Below are positions 14,947 through 22,859 of a stretch of 23,470 nucleotides of DNA, in pieces. The stretch lies in NCBI GenBank assembly GCA_934615645.1, contig CAKTTR010000030.1:1-23470 (forward strand), given 5' to 3'. Position 1 is the first letter of the stretch. Each line of letters starts with the position of its first letter. The stretch comes from an uncultured Oscillospiraceae bacterium (GTDB lineage: Bacteria > Bacillota > Clostridia > Oscillospirales > Oscillospiraceae). The notes beneath the pieces were generated by a model. That model was not told where the DNA came from. It worked only from the letters and a program-made list of their open reading frames with translations, and ran no database searches. The translations under genes were made by a program, and so were the position numbers.

Positions 14947-14955
14947 GGAGTCAGC

Positions 14956-17196
14956 ATGGCAAGGAAAAAAGAACCCCAGGAAAAGCAGCACGCGGAGAAC
15001 CCCAATGTCATGGGCCTGCACGCGGCGGTGGTGGAGCAGCCCATCTGCGATACGCTTGAGCGCAATTATATGCCCTATGCCATGAGCGTCATCGTCTCCC
15101 GCGCCATCCCGGAGATCGACGGCTTCAAGCCGTCGCACCGGAAGCTGCTGTATACGATGTATAAAATGGGCCTGCTGAACGGCGGGCGAACGAAATCGGC
15201 CAATATCGTCGGCGCGACGATGAAGCTGAATCCCCACGGCGACGCGGCGATCTACGATACAATGGTGCGCCTGGCCAAGGGCAATGAGGCGCTGCTGGCC
15301 CCGTTTATCGACTCCAAGGGCAACTTTGGCAAGGTCTACTCCCGGGATATGTCCTACGCTGCGCCCCGGTATACGGAGGCCAAGCTGGCGCCCATCTGCC
15401 AGGAGCTGTTCCGGGATATCGACCTGGACACGGTGGATATGGTCGATAATTACGACGCGACAATGAAGGAACCGGCCCTGCTGCCGACGACGTTCCCCAA
15501 TGTCCTGGTCTCCAGCAACACCGGCATCGCCGTGGGCATGGCCAGCAATATCTGCGGCTTTAATTTGCAGGAGGTCTGCAATACGGCCATCGCCTGGATG
15601 CAGGACCCGTCCTGCGACTTGCTGGAGACGCTCCCGGCCCCGGATTTTACCACCGGCGGCGAGATCCTCTACGACCCCCGGGAGATGGCGGAGATCTACC
15701 GCACCGGCCGCGGCTCGTTCAAGATCCGCGCCCGCTGGCGCTATAAAAAGCAGGGCAATCTCATTGAGATCTATGAGATCCCCTATACGACGACGACGGA
15801 AGCCATTATGGACAAGGTCGAGGACCTGGTCAAGCAGGGTAAGATCCGCGAGATCAGCGATATGCGCGACGAGACGGACCTCTCCGGCATGAAGCTGACC
15901 ATCGACCTCAAGCGCGGCGTCGATCCGGAGAAGCTGATGCAGAAGCTCATGCGGTCGACTCCGCTATGCGACAGCTACGGCTGCAATTTCAATATCCTCA
16001 TCGCTGGAATGCCCCGGGTCCTGGGCATCCGGGAAATTCTGGAGGAGTGGACGGCCTGGCGCTGCGAGTGCGTCCGCCGCAGGATCTATTTCCAGCTGCA
16101 AAAGAAGCAGGAGAAGCTGCATCTGCTGCAGGGCCTGCAAAAGATCCTGCTGGATATCGACAAGGCCATCGCCATCATCCGGCAGACGGAGTCGGATGCG
16201 GAAGTTGTGCCGAATCTGATGATCGGCTTTGGCATCGACCAGATCCAGGCCGAATACGTCGCAGAGATCAAGCTGCGGAATATCAACAAAGAATATATCC
16301 TCAAGCATACGCAGCAGATCGGCGAGTTGGAGCGCCAGATCGCCGATCTGGAGGCGACGCTCAAGAGCGAGCGCCGGGTTCGCCGGGTCATTATGGACGA
16401 ACTGCGCCAGGTGGCAAAGAAATACGGCCAGCCCCGGCGGACGGGCCTGGTCGCGCCGGAGGTGGAAGAAATTGCCGAGCCGGAGGACGAGACGCCGGAT
16501 TACCCTGTGCACCTGTTCGTCTCCCGGGAAGGGTATCTGAAAAAGATCACGCCCCAGTCCCTGCGGATGTCCGGCCAGCAGCGCTTTAAAGAGGGCGACA
16601 GCCTGGCCTTTACCTGCCAATGCACGAACCGGACGCAGCTTCTGGTCTTTACGGACCGCCAGCAGGTCTATAAGGCGCGGCTTGCCGAGTTTAAAGAGAC
16701 CAAAGCCAGCGAACTGGGGGATTTCCTTGCCTCAAAGCTGGAGATGGAGCCCGGGGAGCAGACCGTCGCCGTCTGCCTGCCGGAGGATTACCGGGGCTTT
16801 GTGCTGTTTGCCTTTGCCAACGGCAAGGTGGCCAAGGTCGACTTGGCGGCGTACGATACCAAATCGAACCGCCGCCGCCTGACCGGCGCTTACAGCGATA
16901 AAGCGCCCCTGGTCGGGGTGCAGCTGCTGCGGGAGGAGACGGAGATCGTCCTGCAGGCGTCCGATGGCCGGGCCCTGCTGTTCTCCACGGCCCAGCTGGC
17001 GCTGAAGGCGACCCGGTCGACCCAGGGTGTCGCGGTCATGAGTCTGAAGAAGAAAGCGACGCTGGCGCGGATGCAGCTGGCGTCTGCCAGCGGCCTGGGC
17101 AACCAGACCCGCTACCGGGCCAAGACGATCCCGGCAGCCGGCAGCCTGCTCCGCCCGGAGGATATCGGCCAGGAGCAGATCAGCCTGGAGCTGTGA
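14956..17196 (+). CDS. Type II topoisomerase A subunit (ParC/GyrA-like, divergent)
   Basis: 746 residues. Breakage-reunion domain with PSHRKLLYTMY, the quinolone-site segment NPHGDAAIYDTMVRL and the catalytic pair Arg138-Tyr139 in APRYTEAKL. The tower and the coiled-coil gate (~380-500, KKQEKLHLLQGLQKIL, IADLEATLKSERRVRRVIMDEL) follow, then a short beta-pinwheel-like C-terminal domain (~515-746). At the place where GyrA carries its QRRGGKG box, after REGYLKKI, this protein has SGQQRFKEGD, so DNA-wrapping gyrase activity is not expected; relaxation/decatenation like topoisomerase IV is likelier. Residue 97, equivalent to Ser83 of E. coli GyrA, is Ala, while the acidic partner Asp101 is kept. 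The stop overlaps the start region of the lipoprotein gene, suggesting one operon. Confidence 0.93.
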   Translation: MARKKEPQEKQHAENPNVMGLHAAVVEQPICDTLERNYMPYAMSVIVSRAIPEIDGFKPSHRKLLYTMYKMGLLNGGRTKSANIVGATMKLNPHGDAAIYDTMVRLAKGNEALLAPFIDSKGNFGKVYSRDMSYAAPRYTEAKLAPICQELFRDIDLDTVDMVDNYDATMKEPALLPTTFPNVLVSSNTGIAVGMASNICGFNLQEVCNTAIAWMQDPSCDLLETLPAPDFTTGGEILYDPREMAEIYRTGRGSFKIRARWRYKKQGNLIEIYEIPYTTTTEAIMDKVEDLVKQGKIREISDMRDETDLSGMKLTIDLKRGVDPEKLMQKLMRSTPLCDSYGCNFNILIAGMPRVLGIREILEEWTAWRCECVRRRIYFQLQKKQEKLHLLQGLQKILLDIDKAIAIIRQTESDAEVVPNLMIGFGIDQIQAEYVAEIKLRNINKEYILKHTQQIGELERQIADLEATLKSERRVRRVIMDELRQVAKKYGQPRRTGLVAPEVEEIAEPEDETPDYPVHLFVSREGYLKKITPQSLRMSGQQRFKEGDSLAFTCQCTNRTQLLVFTDRQQVYKARLAEFKETKASELGDFLASKLEMEPGEQTVAVCLPEDYRGFVLFAFANGKVAKVDLAAYDTKSNRRRLTGAYSDKAPLVGVQLLREETEIVLQASDGRALLFSTAQLALKATRSTQGVAVMSLKKKATLARMQLASASGLGNQTRYRAKTIPAAGSLLRPEDIGQEQISLEL

Positions 17197-17237
17197 GAAG
17201 GCTCAGAGAGAATTTTTGCGCGGAAGGGGGGAGCGCC

Positions 17238-18302
17238 ATGCGGCGGGCCTGTTTGCTGCTGCTTTTGCTGTGCCTGGTGGCGCTGCCCGGGTGCGTGCCG
17301 GAGAGCTATCTGCTTGTCACGCCCCATAACAGCCAGCGGGGCGAGAACAGCGATGTCATCACCGTGGAAAACTATGCGGCTATGCGCAGCAACCTCGTCC
17401 AGCAGGTGGACCGGCATGCCGAGCAGGTCAGCATGGTGACCTATTCCTATGCCGGGGATGTGGAGCAGGACCTGCAGCGGGCGCTGGCGTATATTCAGTC
17501 CAGCTATCCCATGGGGGCCTACGCCCTGGAGGATGCGACGTATGAGATCGTTCAGGTGGCGTCGTTCTATCAGCTGCAGCTGCAGCTGACCTATTCCCAC
17601 AGCGCCTGGGAGATGGAGCAGATCACCCAGGTGCGGATGGAAAACCTGGGAAATACGATCGGCGCGGCCATCACCGCCGGGCGCGGGCGGCAGACGCTGA
17701 TGATCTCCGGCTTTTCCAATGTGGACTTCGCGGCGCTGTGCCGCAGTTATTTGATGGAGCATCCGGACCAGGTGCTGCAGCTGCCCCAGGTCAGCTGGAC
17801 GTGCTGGCCGGAGACGGGCAGCGTCCGGGTTGTGGAGCTGCACTATGCCTATCCGGTTGCCGCCGCGCAGCTGCGGCAGATGCGCAGCCAGGTCGAGGCG
17901 CAGTTCCAAGCCGCGGCGGCCTTAGCAGGCAGCAGCGAGCAGGAGACGGCAGCGCTGCTCTACCAATTCCTGCAGGCCCAGTATACCGGCGCGCAGCAGG
18001 ACCCGCAGACGCCGGCCTACAGCGTCCTGTGCCAGGGGCAGGGGGATGCGGCGAGCTTTGCGGCGGTCTACCGTCTGCTCTGCCAGCAGGCGGGGCTCAG
18101 CTGTCTGCTGGTCGAGGGGGAGAAAAACGGCGCGGTATACACCTGGAATATCCTGCAGCTGGACGGCGTGTATTACCACGCTGATCTGCTTGGCGCGCTC
18201 CAAGCCGGGCTTACGCAGCTGCCGCTGCGGGGTGACGCTGCCATGACAGGCTACAGCTGGGACAGCGAGGGCTACCCCGCCTGCCCGCAGGATGCGCCCT
18301 GA
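17238..18302 (+). CDS. Lipoprotein with degenerate transglutaminase-like domain
   Basis: 354 residues. Signal peptide with lipobox ALPGC, Cys19 the lipidation site, so membrane-anchored outside the cell. A beta/alpha region of no known family (~25-240) precedes a C-terminal segment (~245-340) that follows the transglutaminase/protease-like core: GDAASFA in the place of GDCxxYA, then LLCQQAGLSCLLVEG, VYTWN in the place of HAWN, and YYHADLL. The catalytic Cys is replaced by Ala271 and His by Tyr301, with only Asp316 kept, so it is probably non-enzymatic, perhaps a binding or scaffold domain. ATG 17238 is preferred over a GTG at 17193 because GGGGGGAG precedes it and the signal peptide begins there. 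It is 41 bases past the topoisomerase gene and ends at a terminator. Transglutaminase assignment is by pattern only. Confidence 0.75.
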   Translation: MRRACLLLLLLCLVALPGCVPESYLLVTPHNSQRGENSDVITVENYAAMRSNLVQQVDRHAEQVSMVTYSYAGDVEQDLQRALAYIQSSYPMGAYALEDATYEIVQVASFYQLQLQLTYSHSAWEMEQITQVRMENLGNTIGAAITAGRGRQTLMISGFSNVDFAALCRSYLMEHPDQVLQLPQVSWTCWPETGSVRVVELHYAYPVAAAQLRQMRSQVEAQFQAAAALAGSSEQETAALLYQFLQAQYTGAQQDPQTPAYSVLCQGQGDAASFAAVYRLLCQQAGLSCLLVEGEKNGAVYTWNILQLDGVYYHADLLGALQAGLTQLPLRGDAAMTGYSWDSEGYPACPQDAP

Positions 18303-18320
18303 ATAGAAGAAAAAAGAATA

Positions 18321-18365
18321 GGCCCGTGCAGACGATCAAAGTCTGCACGGGCCTTGTAGCTTTTT
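18321..18365. terminator. Bidirectional terminator between the topoisomerase operon and the glycan locus
   Basis: A perfect 13-pair stem, GGCCCGTGCAGAC (18321-18333) with GTCTGCACGGGCC (18341-18353), and a 7-base loop. A T-rich run ending in TTTTT follows on the plus strand, and a T6 run on the minus strand. It separates two convergent transcripts. Confidence 0.9.
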
Positions 18366-19938
18366 ATGCGTCCTGCCGTGTGGGGCGGAGGAAGCCGAGA
18401 TAGACGGTCATGGCGGCGATGGTCCAGAAAATGGCCATCATATACGGCTCTTCGAAGATGTTTTCAAAGTAGCAGTGCACCAGCACACCGGCCATGCCGG
18501 AGAGCATCCCGGCGCACATGGGCGCCATGCGGGATTTGGATTGCCGCGTCCGGAACCAGGAGCGCAGCCCTGCCCAGAGGACGCCGAGCATCATAAAGGC
18601 AAAGCTGATGAGCCCGACGAAGCCGTTTTCCGAGAGAATTTTCACATAGTAGTTATCCGTGTAAAAATACTCCATCACCGGGTTCGTCTTATTCTGCATG
18701 GCGATGGCGCCGCCGAAGCGGCCAAAGCCCATGCCGAGGACCGGGTTCGCGTCGTAAAGATAGCCGATGGCTTTCTGCCAGCGGACAGCGCGGCCGCCGC
18801 GGTTTGTCGAAGCGGCGAAGGCGTCGGTAAACAGATAGCCGATGCGGCTCTGAACGAAGGGCAGAAACATTGCCAGGCAGCCACCAGCGGCCATCACGGC
18901 CAGCAGCCGCAGATCGACCAGCACGGCGAAGATCAGGATCGCGACGACCAACGCAATCCAAGCGCCCCGGGACATTGTCAGCAGGCAGCTCAGGCACATG
19001 ACCAGCGTGCAGCCCCAGGAAAGGAGCTTCAGGCGCAGGTCCCGGCAGGCGTAGGCGAGCCCGGCGGCCATGGGCGCGAAGAGGACCATAAAGTCCCCCA
19101 TGATATTGCAGCTGCTGAAAATGGAATAGACCCGCGTCCGGACAGAAGCCTCGGATTGGTCGACCCAGTTGGCGGGGATCGGTGCGCCGACGATATACTG
19201 ATAGATCCCGTGCAGCCCGATGACCGACGCGATGGCGACCATCGTCAGATACAGCTGCTTGCAGTCGCGGTCATTGCGCAGCAGGCGGGTGACGACGAAG
19301 AACCAGAGAATATACTGCACCGTCGCCCGGTAGCCGGAGATATTGATTGCCGGGACGGAGAGATCCAGCAGCAAAAGTCCCGTGCAGACGGCCAGGAAGA
19401 AGACGACCGGCAGGTCCAGCGGCGTGTCATAGACCGGCAGCCGCAGCTGGGCCGTCTTGCGCTGGTAAAGCAGATAGACCAGACACAGTAGCAGCAGCGC
19501 CTCGTCCCAGAACGAGGAGAGCACCGGGATGGAGAAAACGTCCCGCAGCAGGTAGTCCCAAATGACATACCCGCCGATGGCAAACAGCAGCAGCCCACCT
19601 GCACCGCCGGCAAACAGCCAGCCCAGCAGGCGGCTCTCCCGCCCGGCTCGCAGGATCGCCTGGCAGATATGGTAGAAGATGCTCTCGTGCATCCTGCCTG
19701 CCAGGCGGCCGCTGTGGTGCTCCATGCGGGCGCTTAGCCGCGCCAGAAGCGCGTGGGCCCGGCTGGATACACAGGCTGCCGGTTTTCCCAGAATACGCGA
19801 CAGCTGCGCGCAGCACCAGGAATCCCGCCAGGCAGCGCCGATGGCCTGCAGCACAAAGCAGCACAGGCTTGCCAGATACAGCGCCCGCAGCCGCGCAGCA
19901 AAACGCTGCAGCGCTGTGGGATGCAGGGCATTATTCAT
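18364..19938 (-). CDS. O-antigen ligase/polymerase family membrane protein (Wzy/WaaL-like)
   Basis: 524 residues with about 11-12 hydrophobic segments. The Wzy_C-type signature is visible in the second half: a large outer loop with ASTNRGGRAVRWQKAIGYLYDANPVLGMGFGRFG (~365-400) and TDNYYVKILSENGFVGL, as in O-antigen ligases and polymerases. It would join or polymerise lipid-linked glycan units on the outer membrane face. The first ~110 residues are an Arg/Ala/His-rich extension with one hydrophobic stretch (LYLASLCCFVLQAIG) not usual for the family. The start lies within the end of the DUF4330-like gene (8-base overlap), with GGAGG 6 bases ahead, so they are coupled. The divergent neighbours are glycosyltransferases, which supports a surface-polymer role. 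Ligase versus polymerase cannot be told apart. Confidence 0.88.
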   Translation of the reverse strand: MNNALHPTALQRFAARLRALYLASLCCFVLQAIGAAWRDSWCCAQLSRILGKPAACVSSRAHALLARLSARMEHHSGRLAGRMHESIFYHICQAILRAGRESRLLGWLFAGGAGGLLLFAIGGYVIWDYLLRDVFSIPVLSSFWDEALLLLCLVYLLYQRKTAQLRLPVYDTPLDLPVVFFLAVCTGLLLLDLSVPAINISGYRATVQYILWFFVVTRLLRNDRDCKQLYLTMVAIASVIGLHGIYQYIVGAPIPANWVDQSEASVRTRVYSIFSSCNIMGDFMVLFAPMAAGLAYACRDLRLKLLSWGCTLVMCLSCLLTMSRGAWIALVVAILIFAVLVDLRLLAVMAAGGCLAMFLPFVQSRIGYLFTDAFAASTNRGGRAVRWQKAIGYLYDANPVLGMGFGRFGGAIAMQNKTNPVMEYFYTDNYYVKILSENGFVGLISFAFMMLGVLWAGLRSWFRTRQSKSRMAPMCAGMLSGMAGVLVHCYFENIFEEPYMMAIFWTIAAMTVYLGFLRPTRQDA

Positions 19939-20476
19939 TGACGACCTCCATCGCGGTGACGTAGCCGTTTACCTCGAAGCTCTTGGTCTTCATAATGTAG
20001 CTCTTGCCAATGCGCAGCTGCTGGGAGCCGAGCTGGTAGGCCTTGTCCTTTGTGGCGGTGTCGCGGTCGAAATAACCCTCGGCGACAAAGGTCACAACGC
20101 AGGTGTCCGGGTTGGTGAAGTTGAAGTGCATACCGTCGTCGCCGGTGATGTCATACTGGCTGTCGCGGACTGTGCAGCTGGTGATATAAGCGGCCAGGTC
20201 CTGGTCACCGTTGAAGAGCTGCAGATCGTCAGATGCGGCGATCTTCTCAGCGGCGTCCTTCAAAACGCCGGTGCAGACGACGGTGAAGCGCATATGGGGC
20301 GATTCGTCAAAATGCTGGATGGCATCCTGGGCGGCGGCCTCCTCGTTGGCAGAGGTCGAGGCGCTGGTCAGCTTCCAGACTGCCCCGGCGACGAGTGCAA
20401 CGACGAGCACGAGAATGATGACGTCGACGTTATTAAACCGCTTCGGGGCGCGTTCGTTCGATTGGGTTTGTTTCAT
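19931..20476 (-). CDS. DUF4330-like membrane-anchored protein
   Basis: 181 residues. A short polar N-terminus (Lys/Arg/Asn) leads to one membrane helix (VDVIILVLVVALVAGAVW, ~18-35), then a mostly beta extracytoplasmic domain. The FNNVDVIIL start and layout match what I recall of DUF4330 proteins, which are found beside O-antigen-ligase and CsaB-type genes in Clostridia; the function of that family is not established. Its placement suggests a helper for surface glycan export or ligation. AGGAGG precedes the ATG by 5 bases. It is first in a two-gene leftward unit. I could not find a convincing minus-strand -35/-10 pair, although AT-rich TATAAT-like bases lie at 20524-20534. Confidence 0.65.
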   Translation of the reverse strand: MKQTQSNERAPKRFNNVDVIILVLVVALVAGAVWKLTSASTSANEEAAAQDAIQHFDESPHMRFTVVCTGVLKDAAEKIAASDDLQLFNGDQDLAAYITSCTVRDSQYDITGDDGMHFNFTNPDTCVVTFVAEGYFDRDTATKDKAYQLGSQQLRIGKSYIMKTKSFEVNGYVTAMEVVNE

Positions 20477-20507
20477 AGGTACCTCCTGAAAAAGTTTGCG
20501 GAAAAAA

Positions 20508-20536
20508 TTGATTATCCCGACAAATTATATTATAAT
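20508..20536 (+). promoter_or_regulatory. SigmaA promoter of the csaB-fusion operon
   Basis: TTGATT (20508-20513), 17-base spacer, TATAAT (20531-20536). Start expected near 20543, giving a ~100-base leader in which I see no clear hairpin-terminator or riboswitch. The AT-rich block also reads TATAAT on the other strand, so the divergent gene may use overlapping sites. Confidence 0.7.
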
Positions 20537-20642
20537 AGCACAACGGCAGCGCTTTGCGGCCGGAATTGCCTATAACTTTTGCTATTGTAGCTGATTTCGG
20601 GAAAATTCTCAAGAGGAAAGTGAAAAACGGAGTGAAATCTCT

Positions 20643-22859
20643 ATGAAAATTATACATCTGATTTCCGGCGGCGACGTCGGCGGGGCGAAGACGCATGTGC
20701 ATTCGCTGCTTTGCGGCCTGGCAAAGACGGAGGAGGTCCAGCTGGTCTGCTTTATGGACGGCCCCTTCGCCGAAGAGGCGCGGCAGCTGAAGATCCCGAC
20801 GAAGATCGTCAAATCCCGCAGCCTGCGGGCCGATTGCCGGGCGCTGGAGGTGCTGATCCGCCAGGGCGGCTATGAGATCATCCATTGTCACGGCTCCCGG
20901 GCGAATATGATGGGCGCGCTGCTGCGCCGTCATCTGCAGATCCCGGTGGTGACGACGGTCCACAGTGACTACCGCCTGGATTACCTGGGCAGGCCCCTGC
21001 ACCGGGTGACCTTCGGGACGATCAACAAGATCGCCCTGCGGTTTTTGGATTATTATATCGGCGTTTCCGATTCCATGGCCCGGCTGCTGATCAGCCGCGG
21101 TTTTGACCCGAAGCGGATGTTCTCCATCTACAACGGCGTCGATTTTACCCCGGTCACGCCGCCGCTGGACCGGGCGGCCTTTTTTGAGAGAATTGGCCTG
21201 CAGGCGGAGCGCGACAGCGTCGTGTTTGGCATCGCGGCCAGAATTTCGCCGGTCAAGGATATGACAACGCTGGTGCGCGCCTTTGGGCAGGCGGTGCGGC
21301 AGTGCCCGTCTATCCGCCTGGTCATCGCCGGGGACGGCGAGCAGGCGGCGGAGATCCGGGCGCTGGCAGCCGCGTGCTGCCCGGCGGGCACGGTCTGCTT
21401 TGCTGGTTGGCTGACGGATACGGACAGCTTCTACAACGCCATCGACGTCAACGTGCTGACCTCCCTTTCCGAGACCTTCCCCTACGCCCTGACAGAGGGC
21501 GCACGGATGCACTGCGCGACGATCGCCTCCCGGGTCGGCGGCGTGCCGGACCTGATCGAGGACGGCGTCCAGGGCCTGCTCTTTACCGCCCGGGATGTTG
21601 CCGCGCTGGCGGCCCATATGCAGACCATGGCCTGCGACGAAGCGGCGCGGCTGCGGATGCAGGAGGCGCTTTATGAAAAGGCCAAGCGCCAATTCTCCGT
21701 CGAGGCGACGGTGGCGCGGCAGCGGGAAATTTATCAGAAGATCCTGCGCCTGACAGCGCGGCGGCAGCAGGGGCGCGACGGCGTCCTGATCTGCGGCGCG
21801 TATGGCCGGGGCAACGCCGGGGACGATGCAATTTTGCAGGCGATCCTGGATCAGTTGCGTCATGTGGACCCGGACATTCCCATCGACGTGCTCTCCCGGC
21901 GGCCGAAGCAGACCAAGCTGCGCTACCGGGTTGGCGCATGCCATATCTTTAATTTCTTCGCATTTCGGCAAATTATGCGAAAAACAAAGCTGTATATCTC
22001 CGGCGGCGGGACTCTGATGCAGAACGCGACGAGCAACCGCTCCCTGCGGTATTATCTAATGAGCATCCGCATGGCCCACGCAGCGGGGAACAAGGTCATG
22101 CTCTACGGCTGCGGCATCGGGCCGATCCAAGGCGCCTCAAGCCGCCGCCGGACTGCCCGGGTGCTGGACCGCTGCGCAGACCTCATCACCCTGCGGGACG
22201 ATAAATGCGGCCAGGAGCTGGCGGCCATTGGCGTCAGCAAGCCGGAATGGCATATCACAGCCGACCCGGCGCTGCTCATCGACCAGGCGCCGGCGGAGGC
22301 GCTGCAGGGGCTCTATGCCCAGCTGGGCCTGGAGGAGGGGCGGCACTATGCGATGTTCGTGCTGCGCCCCTGGCAGAATTTCAGCGCCCATGTGCAGGAC
22401 TTTGCCCAGGCGGCCCAGTGGCTTTACGATACGCAGGGGCTTGTCCCGGTGTTTTTCGCCATGGAACCGGCGCGGGACCTGCGGGCGATGGATCAGGTCA
22501 TCGCTCAGCTGCACTGCCCGAGCCTGCGGCTGTGCCCGCCGGATACGGACGCGAAGATGATCGGCCTGTTCCGCCGGATGGATATTGTGATCTCCATGCG
22601 GCTGCATGCGCTGGTGTTTGCCGCCGGGCAGGGCGTGCCGCTGCTGGGCATCGTCTATGACCCGAAGGTGGACGGCTTCCTGGAGTACCTGGGGCAGCGG
22701 AATTATCTCGCGCTGCAGCAGGTCAGCCCGGCCGCCCTGCGGGAGGCCATTGCAGGGACGCTGCGCAGCGGCGTGCCAGATCAGGCGTCTGTCGCCCGGC
22801 TGCAGCAGCTGGCGGCGGAAAATGAGAAATACCTTAGAAAGGTTTTGCAGGAATTATGA
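20643..22859 (+). CDS. csaB: Glycosyltransferase (GT4)-CsaB polysaccharide pyruvyl transferase fusion
   Basis: 738 residues in two clear domains. Residues 1-~375 form a GT4 GT-B glycosyltransferase: ISGGDVGGAKTHV near the start, VSDSMARLLISRGF, NGVDF, and the EX7E motif with Glu277 and Glu285 followed by VGGVPDLIEDGVQGLL. From ~380 a CsaB-type domain begins with GRGNAGDDAIL, then YISGGGTLMQ, YGCGIGPI, and SMRLHALVFAAGQGVPLLGIVYDPKV near the C-terminus. CsaB adds ketal pyruvate from PEP to ManNAc of the secondary cell-wall polymer, making the ligand for SLH domains. The fusion would couple sugar addition with pyruvylation in one cytoplasmic protein (inference). There is no frameshift or internal start with a good ribosome site at the junction. 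GGAG lies 10 bases before the ATG. It overlaps the next gene by ATGA. Confidence 0.92.
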   Translation: MKIIHLISGGDVGGAKTHVHSLLCGLAKTEEVQLVCFMDGPFAEEARQLKIPTKIVKSRSLRADCRALEVLIRQGGYEIIHCHGSRANMMGALLRRHLQIPVVTTVHSDYRLDYLGRPLHRVTFGTINKIALRFLDYYIGVSDSMARLLISRGFDPKRMFSIYNGVDFTPVTPPLDRAAFFERIGLQAERDSVVFGIAARISPVKDMTTLVRAFGQAVRQCPSIRLVIAGDGEQAAEIRALAAACCPAGTVCFAGWLTDTDSFYNAIDVNVLTSLSETFPYALTEGARMHCATIASRVGGVPDLIEDGVQGLLFTARDVAALAAHMQTMACDEAARLRMQEALYEKAKRQFSVEATVARQREIYQKILRLTARRQQGRDGVLICGAYGRGNAGDDAILQAILDQLRHVDPDIPIDVLSRRPKQTKLRYRVGACHIFNFFAFRQIMRKTKLYISGGGTLMQNATSNRSLRYYLMSIRMAHAAGNKVMLYGCGIGPIQGASSRRRTARVLDRCADLITLRDDKCGQELAAIGVSKPEWHITADPALLIDQAPAEALQGLYAQLGLEEGRHYAMFVLRPWQNFSAHVQDFAQAAQWLYDTQGLVPVFFAMEPARDLRAMDQVIAQLHCPSLRLCPPDTDAKMIGLFRRMDIVISMRLHALVFAAGQGVPLLGIVYDPKVDGFLEYLGQRNYLALQQVSPAALREAIAGTLRSGVPDQASVARLQQLAAENEKYLRKVLQEL

